From Haliotis asinina (lineage: Eukaryota > Mollusca > Gastropoda > Lepetellida > Haliotidae), in NCBI RefSeq assembly GCF_037392515.1, contig NC_090285.1:3041501-3105500 (forward strand): a stretch of 64,000 nucleotides of DNA. The letters run 5' to 3'. Positions 14,001 to 29,000 of this stretch are shown here, in pieces. The notes beneath the pieces were generated by a model. That model worked only from the letters and a program-made list of their open reading frames with translations. It did no database searches and had not been told where the DNA came from. Made by a program: the position numbers and the translations under genes. Each line of letters starts with the position of its first letter. Positions within the stretch are counted from its first letter, which is position 1.

Positions 14001-17000
14001 TGATGCTGTGATACATCATTATGGCCGACTGGGAGAGGCTTGTTCTCACCCTTCAGTGCAACTGTGCTGGTGCAAGTCTGACTTGTTTCCATCTTTCATG
14101 GATTCAATACGAATTGATGGATTATCCCTTGGTGAGACATATCAAATAACAAAAGAGATAGGGTTTGTAATAAAAGGTTACTCTGTTTTTGAAAAAGAAA
14201 ATAAGCCATGGATTGTTTTTGTCTGGTCATATGAGAAAGTCAACGATTGATGATTCTGTCATCAAGGATGGCATTATCTGTGGAAATGCTGTGTTTAGGT
14301 CTTGAATCTTCTTTACAAGACAGATACAGCCCTTACACAGTATTTTAGGTTAGTATTAAAGTTTCAGTGATTTATGAAGGAGCCATAGAATTATGCATTT
14401 GATGTGCAAAGTGTTGTCCAGTAATACCTCCCTGCCTCCAGCATTTTCTGTCTGCCCATAGCCCTACCATATTAACCTGTTTCCTTGCTCTGTGCCTACA
14501 CCTGTCACTGTATGCCTACACCCTTCAATACGAGTGTCTGTGCCTACATCACTTACAACAAGACTGTCAACCTACACCCTTCAGTGCAAACCTCTATGTT
14601 GACACCACTCGGTGCAGGGCTTTCTGTCTACACCCTTCAATGCAAACCTCTATGTAGACACCATTTGGTGCAGGGCTTTCTGTCTACACCCTTTAATGCA
14701 AACCTCTATGTAGACACCACTCGGTGCAGGGCTTTCTGTCTACACCCTTCAGTGCAAACCTCTATGTAGACACCACTCGGTGCAGGGCTTTCTGTCTACA
14801 CCCTTCAGTACAGACATCTGCACTTCCGCCACTTACTACAAGACTGTCAGCCTCCACCCTTCAGTGCAGACCCTTGTGCTTACTCATTACACAGCTGTCT
14901 GCATCGACCCCTCAGGCCGCTGTGCCTACACCCCTAAATGCAAACCTCTCTGCCTACTTTCCTCATTACAGGTCTGTGCCTACACCCCTCATTGCAAACC
15001 TCTCTGCCTACATCCCTCATTGCAAACCTCTCTGCCTACACCCCTCATTGCAGGTCTCTGTGCCTACCTCCTTCATTGCAAACCTCTGTGCCTACACCCC
15101 TCATTGCAAACCTCTCTGCCTACACCCCTCATTGCAAACGTCTCTGCCTACACCCCTCATTGCAGGTCTCTGTGCCTACACCCCTCATTGCAGGTCTCTG
15201 TGCCTACATCCCTCATTGCAAACCTCTCTGCCAACACCCCTCTTTGCAGGTCTCTGTGCCTACAAACCTCATTGCAAACGTCTCTGCCTACATCCCTCAT
15301 TGCAGGTCTCTGTACCTACACTGCTCAAGGCAAGGCTGTCTGCCATAAAAACACATGTGCAAGCTAGATCCGTCACCACACACATTACCTCGACAGAAAG
15401 ACCCTTAGAAGCATGTTTGTCATAGACATGGTGTTATTTGTGAAGATTCCTTTGCTGCCACCATGTGTTACTAATGTGGGGGTGACAGATCTAATAACAG
15501 GCAACAAGCAGCCCCAAACACTTCACTAAAACTACCAGATGTTCTTTGTTGCCCAGATTGTTCACCGCCTACTCAAAGTTCAGTCTATGTCTTCAAACTG
15601 CTTGTGCAAATCTGACTTTTGTTTTAAATCTGGTTGTGTGCCTTGTCACAGCCAAATAACAGTAGAAATATCTGCTCTTCCTGGCAACCAGCATAACTTG
15701 AATTCTTTGCCATTTTGCAGCATTTCTTGCCATTAAAGCTCAGGCTCAAATGAACACAAATTTCTTTTCATTTGTTCTCAGTTTTACTATCCATTAATGT
15801 ACATTCATACCCATTTCACTACTATTTTCCATTCAGTAATCAGTTGAATTTGGTTCCAATGGATACCTTTTCTGAAGTATTTATGTTCTACATGTATAAG
15901 TCTGCAAATTTATGATTCTTACATCCAAAATACATCCACCCCTTTTATCCACTGATAGGACACAACATTGCAGTCTGACCGATAAGACTATGGACCCCTA
16001 AAGACTATCTCCCAATATATGATGTATAACATTGATATGCCACACCACTGCAGCCCAACAACCTATGTGTAACATGATAGGCCACAACACTGCAGTCCTT
16101 GAATGAACAGGAAACAGACTATGACCCTTAAAGACTACCAAGCTATGGCTCCCTTGAGGTTGTCCCACCATGCAGGATAGCTGTGACATTCTGAGCTGTC
16201 CTCACATGTGGCTGATATCCAGGATCTGAATTCTCTCAACACCCACATTATGCAACATTTAACACAACTTCAAGTTACAGGAGATATAATTTTGGGTGTA
16301 ATCTGATTCTGGGAAGCTTTGGGTTGCCAGGCCAAGGATTCTAACAGGGAAGGCATGTGATTGTGACACACAAAGTGTTAGTGTGTCATGACTCACAGTG
16401 CCGACTTAGACACATAAACAACACACATTCCTGGGGGCACGGTGGCCTTGCTCTCTGAGGCAACTCAACTTGGGCTCTGGTGGGATTCCATGAAAGAATC
16501 ATCCTAGGCAACACAGGCTGCTTTAGCCTTGCCCCCAGACTCTACTGAATGATAGGTTCAGGGATGTATCAGAATAATTGGTTCAATAGACTTTGGACTT
16601 CAGTCAAAAGGGACAACCTATTTATGAAAGTCTAGGAACTATGATCTAAAATTATTATCATTGTCGTAGAAACATGTGCTTATTGAACACATCATGAAAG
16701 AAACAGATCAATGGATCATATTATCAAGCTCACTTACTTGGTACATTGATTGTCATCATACCCCAGTGGGATAGTTTCACGCTCGTACCAGTCACCAGAC
16801 TGTCTTGCGCAGACATGATCATGTACAAGCTACATTCATGTACAATATACAAGCTACATTCATGTAGCTTGCATAATGTGGTCTTAGCACAACACAAATT
16901 CAGTACTCAGGGATATGTCTATATTTGCAAAGATTGGATCCTGTTTTCGTTAAGTAGAGCTAAGGGGATTATTTTACTTAATATTTCAACAGGGACTTCC

Positions 17001-20000
17001 AACTTTCTTAGCACTGAGATCTCTTTGTGGAATGACTGCTGATGATGGTTAGCTGGATTGTGTCCCTTAGCTTCACTATATGTGTACTAATTCACCTACA
17101 GGCATTTCTTCCCACTGTCAGCTGTGCTGCCATATGGCTGAAATAATGTGTTCTCATCGCTACTATGACACTGGAAACTTGAGGGTAGTAGCTGGTTGTG
17201 AATAATCACAAGATGTTGTGGTTCACATGTCACATGCATACAGCTTGCTTGATACGCAGTACATTACTATTTCATCTTGTTCAAGGTGAAGAGATTTGAA
17301 GATGACAAGAGAGCTGATGAAGTGAAGGAAAACCGCCTGGTAGGTTACCTCGTTACCATAGTTACATGACTACAAACTTAGGAGGCGAAATAAGCCCCAT
17401 GTACCCCATTGTTGGAACATGTGTGTATGAAAAGGTGACTTGATATGGCATGTGTGTTTGATGCATCAGTCACATACGTCACCCATTGGTGTGCCAGTTA
17501 TTACTGTCATCCTTTGTGCGGCTACCGTGGCTGTAATATCACTGGGTGTGACTGTAAACAGCAAACAACAGTCACACAAATCATTACCTGGGCGTCCTAC
17601 AGCTGATGCTGATGCAATATACGAAGAACTTAACTGATAATAGTCATGGAGAACAGACAATTGTTTTAATAAGATGTACCATACGAACATACGACTTGAT
17701 GTGACTAATTTTCCACTTGCCCTGATTTTATGACACAATGTTTAATGTTAATGTTTACTGGACTATTTATAGAATAGTGATAAACTTCAAAGAATGATAC
17801 CCCTAAAATATTATTATTGTGAAATGTAATAGCTACAAGTTCATTTGCTGTTTAAAACCCTAAGTGGAAATTATCTAGTAGTCCACAGACAAGTATTGTG
17901 CCATTATTTGATTGCCTGAAATGAAAACTGACTTGTCCTGGGCGCTGGGCGATGGGATTTTTTAACCACTGAGCCATGAGTAATGTCATCTTATTGTACA
18001 CATTTGTCTTCTTAATTGATTGTAGGCCATTGTGGTCGTCATTTTGAATTGACTTATTTCTACCTTCTACCAAATCTTAATTCTTGTTGTTAGCTACCTG
18101 AGAGAAGGTGACCTGAACCACAAGTTGTAGCTACATCATGTGAAAAACAAATTGCCTGCTTTTGAATTTGGTGCTAGGACATTTTCCTGTTTTAGATAAT
18201 GCTCCAATGAATTTATATGTTTTAAAAATAAAATTCATTTGTACTTTGTACTTAAAATGTGTATGCAATCAGACTTGATCTTGTGACAATTTTGCCGGAA
18301 TATTGACTCAAAACCCTACTCATCTCACCAAATCTAAACTCACTCTCTTAATTCACGTTTACTAATTTAAATATGTTTCCAAGTTAATGTAGTTCAACAG
18401 GACATGATTTTAGTAGATTCTGTTTAATGAAATGGATTTAAGCTGGCACTGAAGATTGAATGTGTAGGTCATATAACATTTCAGTATCAGAGGAGAAAGG
18501 CAGGAATGTCTCATTGGACATCTTTAGGCATTTGAATTAATATGAGAACAGATGAAAAATTTGACTCCATGGTAATATCAACTGTCAGGGCTTCTTGCAT
18601 GAGTCATGATAGTTTTAATCTGGTAGTTTTAGATTTTTCCTGACTTTATTAAATGTACGTTCAATCATGTTCCCCGTGTTGATTCTTGAGTCATCCATTG
18701 ATCATAGATTTGGAGATGATCAGCTAGGAAAACTCCTGCAGGCAGCCTACGGGGATCAGGTGTCGCTTCACGCTGCCTGTTGCTCATGCAACAACCAAAC
18801 ACAGTTGTCAGGGGAATGTCCCCTCGCAATCAAAACTGTCAATTATTGCAGGAGACGTGCAGATCAAACATTTCTAATTCCATCTCATTACTCAGTGTAA
18901 ATGGTGGCCATCTCCATGTTATTCATGCTCCAAATCAGGAAGGATTGGTGCAGAAAGCCATTACAAGCTATTTCACATGCCATTCACCTTAGGGAGGGCT
19001 GTATTTTTTTAGTCATAATGATCAGTTGTCAAGGAAGTATCACAATCAATTTATTATGAATGATTTTGCTGGTTGGTCACTGAGTGAGTTGTTAGAAAAG
19101 TGTTGTGGTGAATATGATAGAGCCAATTTAACCCTGATACCATGGCCTCAGAAAGATAATGTTATTCCAAGGGCCTGGAGGTTAGCCTATTCTCTTCAGG
19201 GAATTCCATTCAGTTTTATCTTGATCTGCTGTGAGATTCAGAACTAGATGACAAGCCCCTGTTTGTTTTTGCTGGCCATTATTGGTTTAATGCAGTAATA
19301 TCTCAGCTGCCAGATTCTATCAACATTTAGCCAAAGTTTCCTTTGATCAAAATTTTAGTAATTTTTGTGAATTGATGCAATTGAAGACTTCTTCTTCCTA
19401 AAGAAAATTGTTCCTATAGGGAGGTGCAAGACACTTTCATTGATTAATGCAAACTTTATTTAATTCAAGATTCAAGTTAAATATGACATTCTTCACAGCA
19501 CAGGCAGAAACTTGGCTTTCACACAAGGGTCAATAAAACACACATTTATTCAAGGACATAGAATTAGATTATGTGGAATGAAAATTGGAAACAATTTAAG
19601 TTGGGCATTTCTTTATGGGCAGTACAGTGTTTAGTTTCCTGGTGTGATGCAGTTGGAAAACAAAAAATAATATTTTGTGACTATAGATAACAGTTGTGGT
19701 CACTTCTGAGATTAAGTCTGCCAGTCCTCACCTCAATTGTGACTAGTGGTTTAATTAATGTAACTATAATAGGGAGAAAACCAGGAGGCCCGTCAGATTT
19801 TCTTGAGTCTCAGAACTAACTTGTTAGGCATGAAAATTTATGTGAGTGAGGCATGAGACATTTTCCCATGAAGACATTTAATGATTGTTAATAAGAAGTA
19901 GGGATATCCTGTCGGTTACAAAGATGTCTGACTGCCATGATTAACTGCATTAGAGCATAGGATAATTCTTGTATTGTGATTGAACTAAGCTTGTGTTAGA

Positions 20001-23000
20001 GCATAGGATAATTCTTGTAATTGTGATTGAGCTAATCCTGTGTTAAAGCATAGGATAATTCTTGCATTGTGATTGAGTTAAGTCTCTGTTAAAGCATAGG
20101 ATAATTATTGCATTGTGATTGAGTTAAGTCTCTGTTAAAGCATAGGATAATTATTGCATTGTGATTGAACTAAGTCTCTGTTAAAACATAGGATAATTCT
20201 TGTATTGTGATTGAGCTAAGCCTTTGTTAGAACATATGATAATTCTTGTATTGTGATTGAGCTAAGCCTTTCTTAGAGCATCGGATAATTCTTGTATTGT
20301 GATTAAGCTAAGCCTGTGTCAAAGCATAGGATAATTCTCATATTGTGATTGAGCTAAGCCTTTGTTAGAGTATAGGATAATTCTTGTATTGTGATTGAAC
20401 TAAGGCTTTGTTACAGCATAGGATAATTCTTGTATTGTGATTAAGCTAAGCCCCTGTTCAAGCATAGGATAATTCTTGTATTGTGACTGAGCTAAGCCTG
20501 TGTTAACGCATAGGATAATTCTTGTATTGTGATTGAGCTAAGCCCCTGTTCAAGCATAGGATAATTCTTGTATTGTGACTGAGCTAAGCCTGTGTTAAAG
20601 CATAGGATAACTCTTATGTTGTGATTGGTATAAGTTTGTGTTAGAGCATAGACTAATTCTAGTGCTGCAGTTGCTTCCTAATATGGGTGCTTTATTGGTA
20701 CTGTTAGATATGGCTTACTCTATATGTGTTTATGTTTCTTTAGGTATAAGTATGACAAATCATATACTGCTCAAAAGATGTAAAGGGTCACCAATGTCTT
20801 CATATTACCATACCTGTCAGATATGAAAGGATCAGTAGGTCTTTGACCTCTTTTGAGTAGTATATGACGTGTTTATGGATTCTTGGTATTAACCAAACAG
20901 CACTAGAGTAGTGTTAGTTTGACAAAGGGTGGACTAATCCCCATGTTGTTGACTGATACAGTAACATCTTGTGTCATACCGAGTAAACACATGTAGTACG
21001 TCAAGAGGGTTTCAGGAACTCATGTATATTTCTCTTGTGAAAAATTGAATGTGAACCTTGATTATTTTCTGAGTGAATACAGATGGCTGAACTGTGATTT
21101 GAACCTGGTTGGATAGAATGTTTAGGAATTGGTAAGTTTATGTTTTATGTAGTTTTCTGTCAAATAGTTTGCCAATTTGTTCTCTTTCAGTTGGATCCAT
21201 CAGCATCCCGGAAAGGTGGGAAAGATAAGAAGAAAAAGGCAGGCACTGGAGGGAAGCCAACCAAATCGCACTCAGCCGTGTATACTGGTATGAAAATTTA
21301 ACCCTCTTGTCTCACTATAGCCCCTGTGATTAGGTTAGAAGGAGTCTCCAGAATCTCGTGCTTGTTATAACAGATGACTAACAGGACACATGTCATTGAT
21401 TATTCATGTATCCATGTATAGGAATGAGGTTTGGTTTCTTTGCTGTTTGATTCATGTTTGTGACAATATTCTGTTAATTCCAGATGAAGCACCCAAGTGT
21501 CATGTCTGCAAACATTTAATGCTCAACCAGGACTACGAACTACCCCTTCCACCACCACCAACTGATGGCCAGCCGCTGTATGAGTGTTGTCGGCACCGAC
21601 GAGTGCACAGTGTTGGCCACATAGACTTTCCACAGCATCTACATTCCCCGCCATTTGTGCGAGCATTTTCGTGTTCACCCACCCGCAACGCCAACCAGTC
21701 TTCAGTGGTGAGTTCTGCAGGACCGACTCATAGCAGACTGTACTCCCCAATACTGTCACAGGCACCCAGGATACCCCCAGTTACTTCTCAGGCAGGCATA
21801 CCTCAGGGAGTGGAGAATCTCAAAGAAAGGCTCTCAGGAAAACCACAAATATTCCTTCACAAAACCCCATCAAGGACATCTTTATTGTCCTCCGAGTCGG
21901 ACCATTCTATGGAGTGTACATCACATGCCCAACTCAAGTCAGATGCTGTGACCACGCGTAATGATGACACGAACTATTGTAGTACGAACTCTACTGTGTC
22001 CATGAGTTCTGATAACTCTCCAGCTCAAGGGAGGAAGAAAAGTGAAAATGCTGTGAAAGCTAAAGGTCATAGGGTAAGGATCTGGAAATACTGTTACACT
22101 TCTGATTGCAGCAATATTTTTTTGTGGTTTACTTCACATGGCTGACTGACTTGGTGAAGGAGTGGGTCTAGCTCATCTTTGGTCAGTACTTGGTTGTATG
22201 ACAGAGTATCAGTTTGAGACATTGGTTTAGGTCTTGGATACTTACACCTCTGGTGAAACACACGCATTGTGCTGACATCTGCTGGATGGAAAAAAAATAA
22301 GAGATCACATTAAAGCACACGTTCCTATTTTTTGTCAAGGTAAATATACAAGCTTAGTATGACATTGTGAAGAAACGTGGAAAAAATAAAGGAACACTTG
22401 TTCTTTCATGTGATACCTTATTTTTTCCCTCAGTATATCTAAGAGCAATCGGGGCAAACCGAGATCAGAAGCAGGAACATAGGTTGCTGGCATGCCTAAG
22501 GGAGGCAAGTCAGCACATCAAACAACTCCAAAACAGGCATCTGTCCAGTCCGGCAAGTTGTCAACACCGGCATAAAATCTGAGTCCCGTCTGTGAATAGT
22601 CCGTCATGTTGTCTAAACTGGATTATTTCTTCAGTCCCGATGAGTGCCGGTTTAGACAGCTTCCACTGTGTTATTTATTGCCACATCAGTTGTTGACTGG
22701 GTCTAGGTGGTCACAGAGTCTTCTGAATCTGGTCAGAAAATCATTGGATTCCTACTCAAGGCTTAATTGTTTTACATATGTCTTGGTGAAGATGGAATTT
22801 TGCTGATTGACAATACTGGTGAACTTTCTCAAAAAAACACTCACAGTGTCAGTTGGCTTGCAGAATAGATGGCTGCAAAAGAATGGAGGCCATCTTGGAA
22901 GCATCATGTGTCACATGAGTTGCTGCAGTTAGAAATGAGTGAGACCAAATGTGGACTACTCTATACATGAACCAATGTGATTTCAAAGTTGGTCATATAT

Positions 23001-26000
23001 GAACCCTTAGTTTCCAGTCTTTGCTTCCATGGGACCTGTATGCCCTTAGTATCTTTTAGTACCAAATATGAAAACTCGGCATACTGATATTTCCTGATGC
23101 TCATGTCTGCCTTCTCAAGATTCACATCAGTGATCTGCCCAACATGGCAGTTACACTTATTGAAGAGCAAGACATCACATGTTAAAAATAAGGTAGACTC
23201 TCCCCGTAGTTATGAATGAGACAGATTGCTTTGCGGATGTCCTAGGTTTGCTTTTATTCATGAAACAAATTACAAAAACATCTTTGATAATTGCTTTCCT
23301 ATGTGAGCGTTTTCCTGAGTTACATGAAGCAGTGTATCATGCAAAGGGAGAAGACAGCAAGCAAGTCATGTCTATAAATCCCTATAGTTTCCATTAGAGA
23401 TGAAGCTGTCGGGAGAAGAGATCAGGCTGCTGAGGACAAGTCGAGCAGAGCTTCTGAATAGACAAAACACATTTATTTGTTCCCATTCAAACTAGCAATA
23501 TACCAAATGAAGCTAAAGTTCAAATCCATTATTACTGGAAATAAAATTTCATGTGTGCTATTCTTGGATGGGTACAAGAGTCCTATCTCCTCCAGACAGA
23601 ATTATTGATGCTTGTAATCTAAACGCATCTGCATCACATAACTAATGTGACAGAGCTTGAACTTTGTCAGATGGCAACAAATTGTTTCACTTTGACAATC
23701 TTAGATCCTCTTTTGACCTTTCCTGATAACTCAGCATGCAATTTTTATACCTTCATTGTGAATCATGGAACCGTATCATGTTGTGAATTGATATTTTTGT
23801 CGAAGCGATTATGTGGTTGTTCCCAATCTGTTTTGAACGTCATTTTGACGTCAACTGCATATATTCTTGATTAATAACCTGTGTGGGTTTCTCCCTTGGC
23901 GGAGCTGCAGACATGGGGCTAGCAGATAGAGATTGAAGCCACAGTTCGTGAAAGTGCTCACATATCCAGTATTAATGTGGAGACAGTGCTGAGAGCTTTC
24001 ATGGCCAGTGACGTACTCAGATGGCATGTTCTTGTTGCGATGATCAGCTCGGTAACTCCCTCCATATACTCTGAGATTTAGTCTTTGGAGAATATTTTCC
24101 TGTCGAAAAAGTGTCTTTTAGTTTATTTTGAGATCAAAAGCTGAACGGAAAAAAGAATGTGTTCCTTTTATGTACAGTTTTCAGTGTCTGTGGGGAGGTA
24201 GAGTGCAGCTGGTCCTCCCAGTACGGATTGCAGCTCAGTTCAAGGTTGTTCAGATGACAGTAGTCCCTGCTTGGTGTGAATATTATGCACTGAATTACCA
24301 TCAAGAATGGTTGGGTCATCTCTTGTTGTCAGATGTACAGTTTGGACCTCACACATGCCCTCTTAGTCAGAGGTGACCTTACCCAGGTGTAGCGTTCACA
24401 CCTCACAAATGCCCCTGTAATGAAATGTGACCTTAGCCAGGAGTAGAATTTAGACAAATGCCCTTGTAGTCAGCTGTGCCCTTACCTAGGTGTAGAGTTT
24501 GGACCCCACACTTGCCCTTGTAGTCAGATGTGACCTTTCTCAGATGTAGAGTCTGAACCTCACACATGCCCTTGTAGTCAGATGTGACCTTACCCAGATG
24601 TAGAGTCCGGACCTCACACATGCCCTTGTCAGCTGTGCCCTTACCTACGTGTAGAGTTTGGAGCCCACACATGCCCTTGTAGCCAGATGTGACCTTACTC
24701 AGATGTAGAGTTTGGACCTCACACATGCCCTTGTAGTCAGATGTGTAGTTAGGACCTCACACATGCCCTTGTAGTCAGATGTGGAGTTTGGACCTCACAC
24801 ATGCCCTTTTAATCAGATGTAGAGTTTGGACCTCACACGTCCTTGTAGTGGTCTCCAGATCCTGTTTAGAGGTTTGAAACTCTCTCAAACTCTTTATTCA
24901 GAGGTTGCCTCAGTCTCCCCTTGGACGTGGAGACTATAGGCTAACATTCTAACATTAGGCTTACATGTTGGTTCAGAATGTCTACTTTCCACCCAAACAC
25001 TCACTCAGTCAACCAGATTACTCAATCACTCTAACTCACTCACCCTGACTAAGTGACCCATCACCTTTTGAGAATCTCTTACCGATTGAGCTTGCTTAAA
25101 GTCATTCATGTGATTTCTGCACCCTGTTTTATGGGAGGGCATCACAAGAGACTCGCAACAACACAGGCCCTCATGCCAGTCATGCTGTAATTTCTGTCCC
25201 ATGTTCTTTGGGAGGTCTGTACATGTAAGGGACCAGCTCCTGCAATGCAGACACTGGTATCACACAGTTTAAGAGAGAATTTTTCTCCAATTGGCAGCCA
25301 AGGAGTAGAGATATTATTCAAGTAGCAACATAGGTGCCTAATGACTTGGAATAGGCAGCACTCAGACGGGAACGCTTTTGTGAAGAGTCTGCAATTTCCC
25401 TTTGAAGTCAGTATTGATTTTCAGCCAGATAAGCTATTTATCAAGGTCTACTCAACCTTCATTATTTGTGGTCCTTTTCTGCTGATGTTGATGTACGGAC
25501 AGGTGACTCTGGTAGAGCGCACAGTCATGTAGTGATCCGGCATCCGATGTACAAAAGGACAGCATATAGATATGTAATATGCAGAAAAGCCATGCTTGAT
25601 CTGTTCTATATGAAGGCATCAAATGGTGCAAAAATGTGGAGATTTTTGTATTGTTAGATATTGGTAGGATGTTTACTTTGATGTGCTTTCATGGACATCT
25701 GAATTTGTTTTTTTATCGGCTGTGCAAGTAGTTATTTTTATTTTTAGAGTATGTGTGTTATTCTGTGAAATTATTTTGTAATGTAGACTGACTGAAGATG
25801 GAAGTTGTGCGTACATATTTGTATGATAACATATGATCACTGTGATCATTAATGTGTTTCAGTGGCATCGGAGCGCCAGTTACAGCACAGGGGATGATGG
25901 GATATCTTCGGAGAATGACGATCATGATGATGCAGTAAGTAATAACACACAAACACAGCCCTGATGCTGCTGGAATATTCTGAAATTCACTGATTAATTG

Positions 26001-29000
26001 TTCAGTTCTCCATTGTGGATTCCACACCAGGAGGATTATTCATGCTAAAGGTACAGGGCTTGAAAGGTTTGTTCTCTTAAAGAATTGCCTTGATGAAAGA
26101 AGTGAGTGCAGCAATGGACGCTAGAGAGTAATGAGCCTAGCCCTGCACCAGTATAGCTACCCGAGTAGAGTCTGCCTCTGCAGCATGGGATAGGAGGTGT
26201 AAATATGGATGTACTCTGTGTGTATTGGAACAGAGGCTCCCGGTGAAAGCGTGATCACAGAAGAAGATCCATTAAATGATGGCGATCTTCTGTCAAGAAG
26301 AGAAGATGAGCTGGCGACTGCCGAGGGAGACAGGGGGCAAACATGGTGTAGCAGGCCACTTGTTCTCGGGGGCGCCATATTGATTGCTTCCAAAGTCAAT
26401 TATACAAATACTTTAGAAAGGACCAATCAATGATGCACGGATTAATGGACAATTGCTCTGTCTGGCTTTTTTTTTGCTTGACTGAACTCTACATGACTTT
26501 TTGAGAAAGATGTTCTATGGTTTTGTTATTGGTGGATTATATAGAGAGATCAGAGAACAGACAGTATTATGTAAACCTGAAGGATATTGCCCTGTAGACA
26601 AAAATTGCAGTTAAAAACTTTTGTTGGGCCACAAATGGAGCATGTACAATAGGATGATTACTGATGTTTGATTACAAAGCCAAAATTGGAATGCAGTTTG
26701 CAGAAGTTAGTTTTTGAAAAGGAACATTTCCCCAGGGAAATGCTGACTGTAGGTTTATTGAATTCACTAACATGAAATTGAGATTCAGCAATTGCGTTTT
26801 CAGGCATGTGAAATAAATGTTGAATACAAGGTGATATTGTCAGTAATTACAGCATTGTTGGTCATGGATATGGCATGGAGAAGTGCTCACTTGGTCTCTG
26901 CATGTCTCCGTAAATTTGATCTTGTAATCAGTCAGCTAATTCAGTGCTCATCAACAAGCTCATCAAATGCCAACTCAGCACAATTTCTGCTGCATCAGCA
27001 GTTATTCAGCTGCACAACCTTTGGAGAGGATGTTGTTTTTTGTGAAAGGAATCACCACAATACCAGCCTCAGCTGACATGCAAAGCATTAACCTTGCTCT
27101 CTGAGGCCACAGTGACACACTGGATCACAATTCTCAGCTGCAGGCTGGTCGCTTCTTCAGGGATCACTGATACAAAAAAATCTGTACCTTAGCCTTTATG
27201 GCAAAATGTGAACGTAAGGCCCTTGAATCCCCACAGAGGCATTGTAAGGTCACATCAGGGAAAGCGGTTGAAGCATTTGCCCGTCATACTGAAGTCCTGT
27301 GTTTAGTTCTCTGCATGGGCACGAGGTGTGAAACCCTTTTGTCGTGTCTTCACAGCATCATATTGCTGGTGTATTTCACAGTGATTAAAACCTCCTACAC
27401 TTCAACTGGAACATACTCTTGTCGTAGTGACATTTCCAGGAATACAGTATGTACTGACTGGTATACTGCTGAGTGTGACAGTTAATAGAAAACTACAGAA
27501 GATACTGTCCTGTCTTGTGATAATGGCAACTTGGTTCACTTTTGAGTTGATTTCATATAATCCATGAAATATACTCAGTCTTCGTTGGTACGCTACGTCT
27601 GGAAAGATGCTGTGACACATGTTGCTCTGCATGTCTGACAAGGGTCCTAGTTTGATAATGCTGGCTGCTTCATCTGACATGTTCTAATTTGTTTCAGCAT
27701 CTCCTGGGTGCTGTGAGTCGGGATGTGTGTCGTAATGGTGGCAAGCTGAGTGGCCGACTCCGGGACATGAAGAACAAGGTGCTTAAGGGAAGAGAAGGCC
27801 ACGCAGCAGAGGTGAGAACAGCAGGTGTTTGCCGTCGGGTGGATTGGAACTGTGGGCATCCATTTGTGCCTCAGTATGCATTCAATTGACATTTATTGGT
27901 ACACCAACAAATTTTCAGTAGGTATTTACAACATGTGAAGATTATTTCTGGTGTCCTCTGTCACAATATTGCTGTTATCAGTTATCAGAAATAGACGATC
28001 CTACTGCTTGTGAGAATTTATTTTGTTGCTGGATTGACATGCTACCTACGTATTGCAAGAGGAGCCTTTGCAGAGTGACATGCTACCTACGTATTGCAAG
28101 AGGAGCCTTTGCAGAGTGACATGCTACCTACGTATTGCAAGAGGAGCCTTTGCAGAGTGACATGCTACCTACGTATTGCAAGAGGAGCCTTTGCAGAGTG
28201 ACATGCTACCTACGTATTGCAGAGTGAAATGCTGCTGGAAATGAAGTTAACATACCCCTCATAACAAGATGTTACAGAGGTATTGTGCTGACATAGAATT
28301 TTCTGTTTCAGTTGGACTTCAGGACAGCTCAGATAGTTCACCGGCCACCACTAAGAAGAGAGAACTCCTATGGAGGGACAAAGTCACCAAGTAAGACATC
28401 CCACCTTCAATAGTTGAACACAACTTGTAGCTCAGTAATTTCACCAACTGACTGATAATGATAATGATGTCCTCCTCGATGGAATTCTGCACGGTGCTTC
28501 AACCAAAATCGATATACTTCTATGTTAGGCGGGTAAAGTACAAGCAGGAAAAATCAGCAGAGCCTTTAAGGAAACCTAGGTAGATCATGTCCCCAATATC
28601 CTCTCACTTAAGCCTGCAGAGACGGGGGCAATAAATGGGTGACAATAACACACAGCATTGGTCTTATGGTCTAGGGGAGATAACTCTATGACACAGGCCT
28701 TCAGTGTCATGTATTGTCTCTGATTTAGAAACACAAAGCCATTGCTTGAATTATTGACTTTGCTTCTGCTGTGTGTGCATGTTTGTTTAATGACGTAGAT
28801 GGAGTGGAATACTTTGAATGAAACACTGATTTTTCTCAGTGATTACTTTAAGTTGAAGGTTCTAGTAAAGGAATTTCACAATTTGCAACTTGACAATTAA
28901 TGTTTGTGTTCATCACTTCCAGTCTACAACAGCCACAGCCCAGTTGTCTCCCAACCCCAAGTTGCATCCACACCAGACAGGCCAGTGTATGCCACAGCCC

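Larger units (their letters stand above)
10748..17285 (+). other. Large intron with three minisatellites and an unidentified ORF
   Basis: The 6.5-kb intron holds the 37-bp array (11.5 to 12.2 kb), the ORF at 13828, the 56-bp array (14.57 kb) and the 27-bp array (14.93 kb). A short duplication of the motif ACAAGCTACATTCATGTA lies near 16826 to 16865. The stretches 12.2 to 13.8 kb and 15.4 to 17.2 kb show nothing I can name. Confidence 0.7.
17340..21190 (+). other. Intron with a broken unknown ORF, a 46-bp array and a small MITE
   Basis: Holds the decayed ORF block at 18.67 to 19.31 kb, the minisatellite at 19.95 kb and an inverted-repeat element at 20.76 kb. A SINE-tail fragment (GCCGGAATATTG) lies near 18293 with a CACTCTC end. 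Nothing else is supported. Confidence 0.65.

Noticed and set aside
22367-22582. Possible extra SASH1-like exon after TTTTTCCCTCAG
   Set aside because: The phase required by the previous exon meets a stop at once (TATATCTAA); other frames do not rejoin the next exon.
26209-26433. Acidic ORF as an additional SASH1-like exon
   Set aside because: The start phase can be matched but no donor keeps the phase of exon 27698; at best an alternative last exon.
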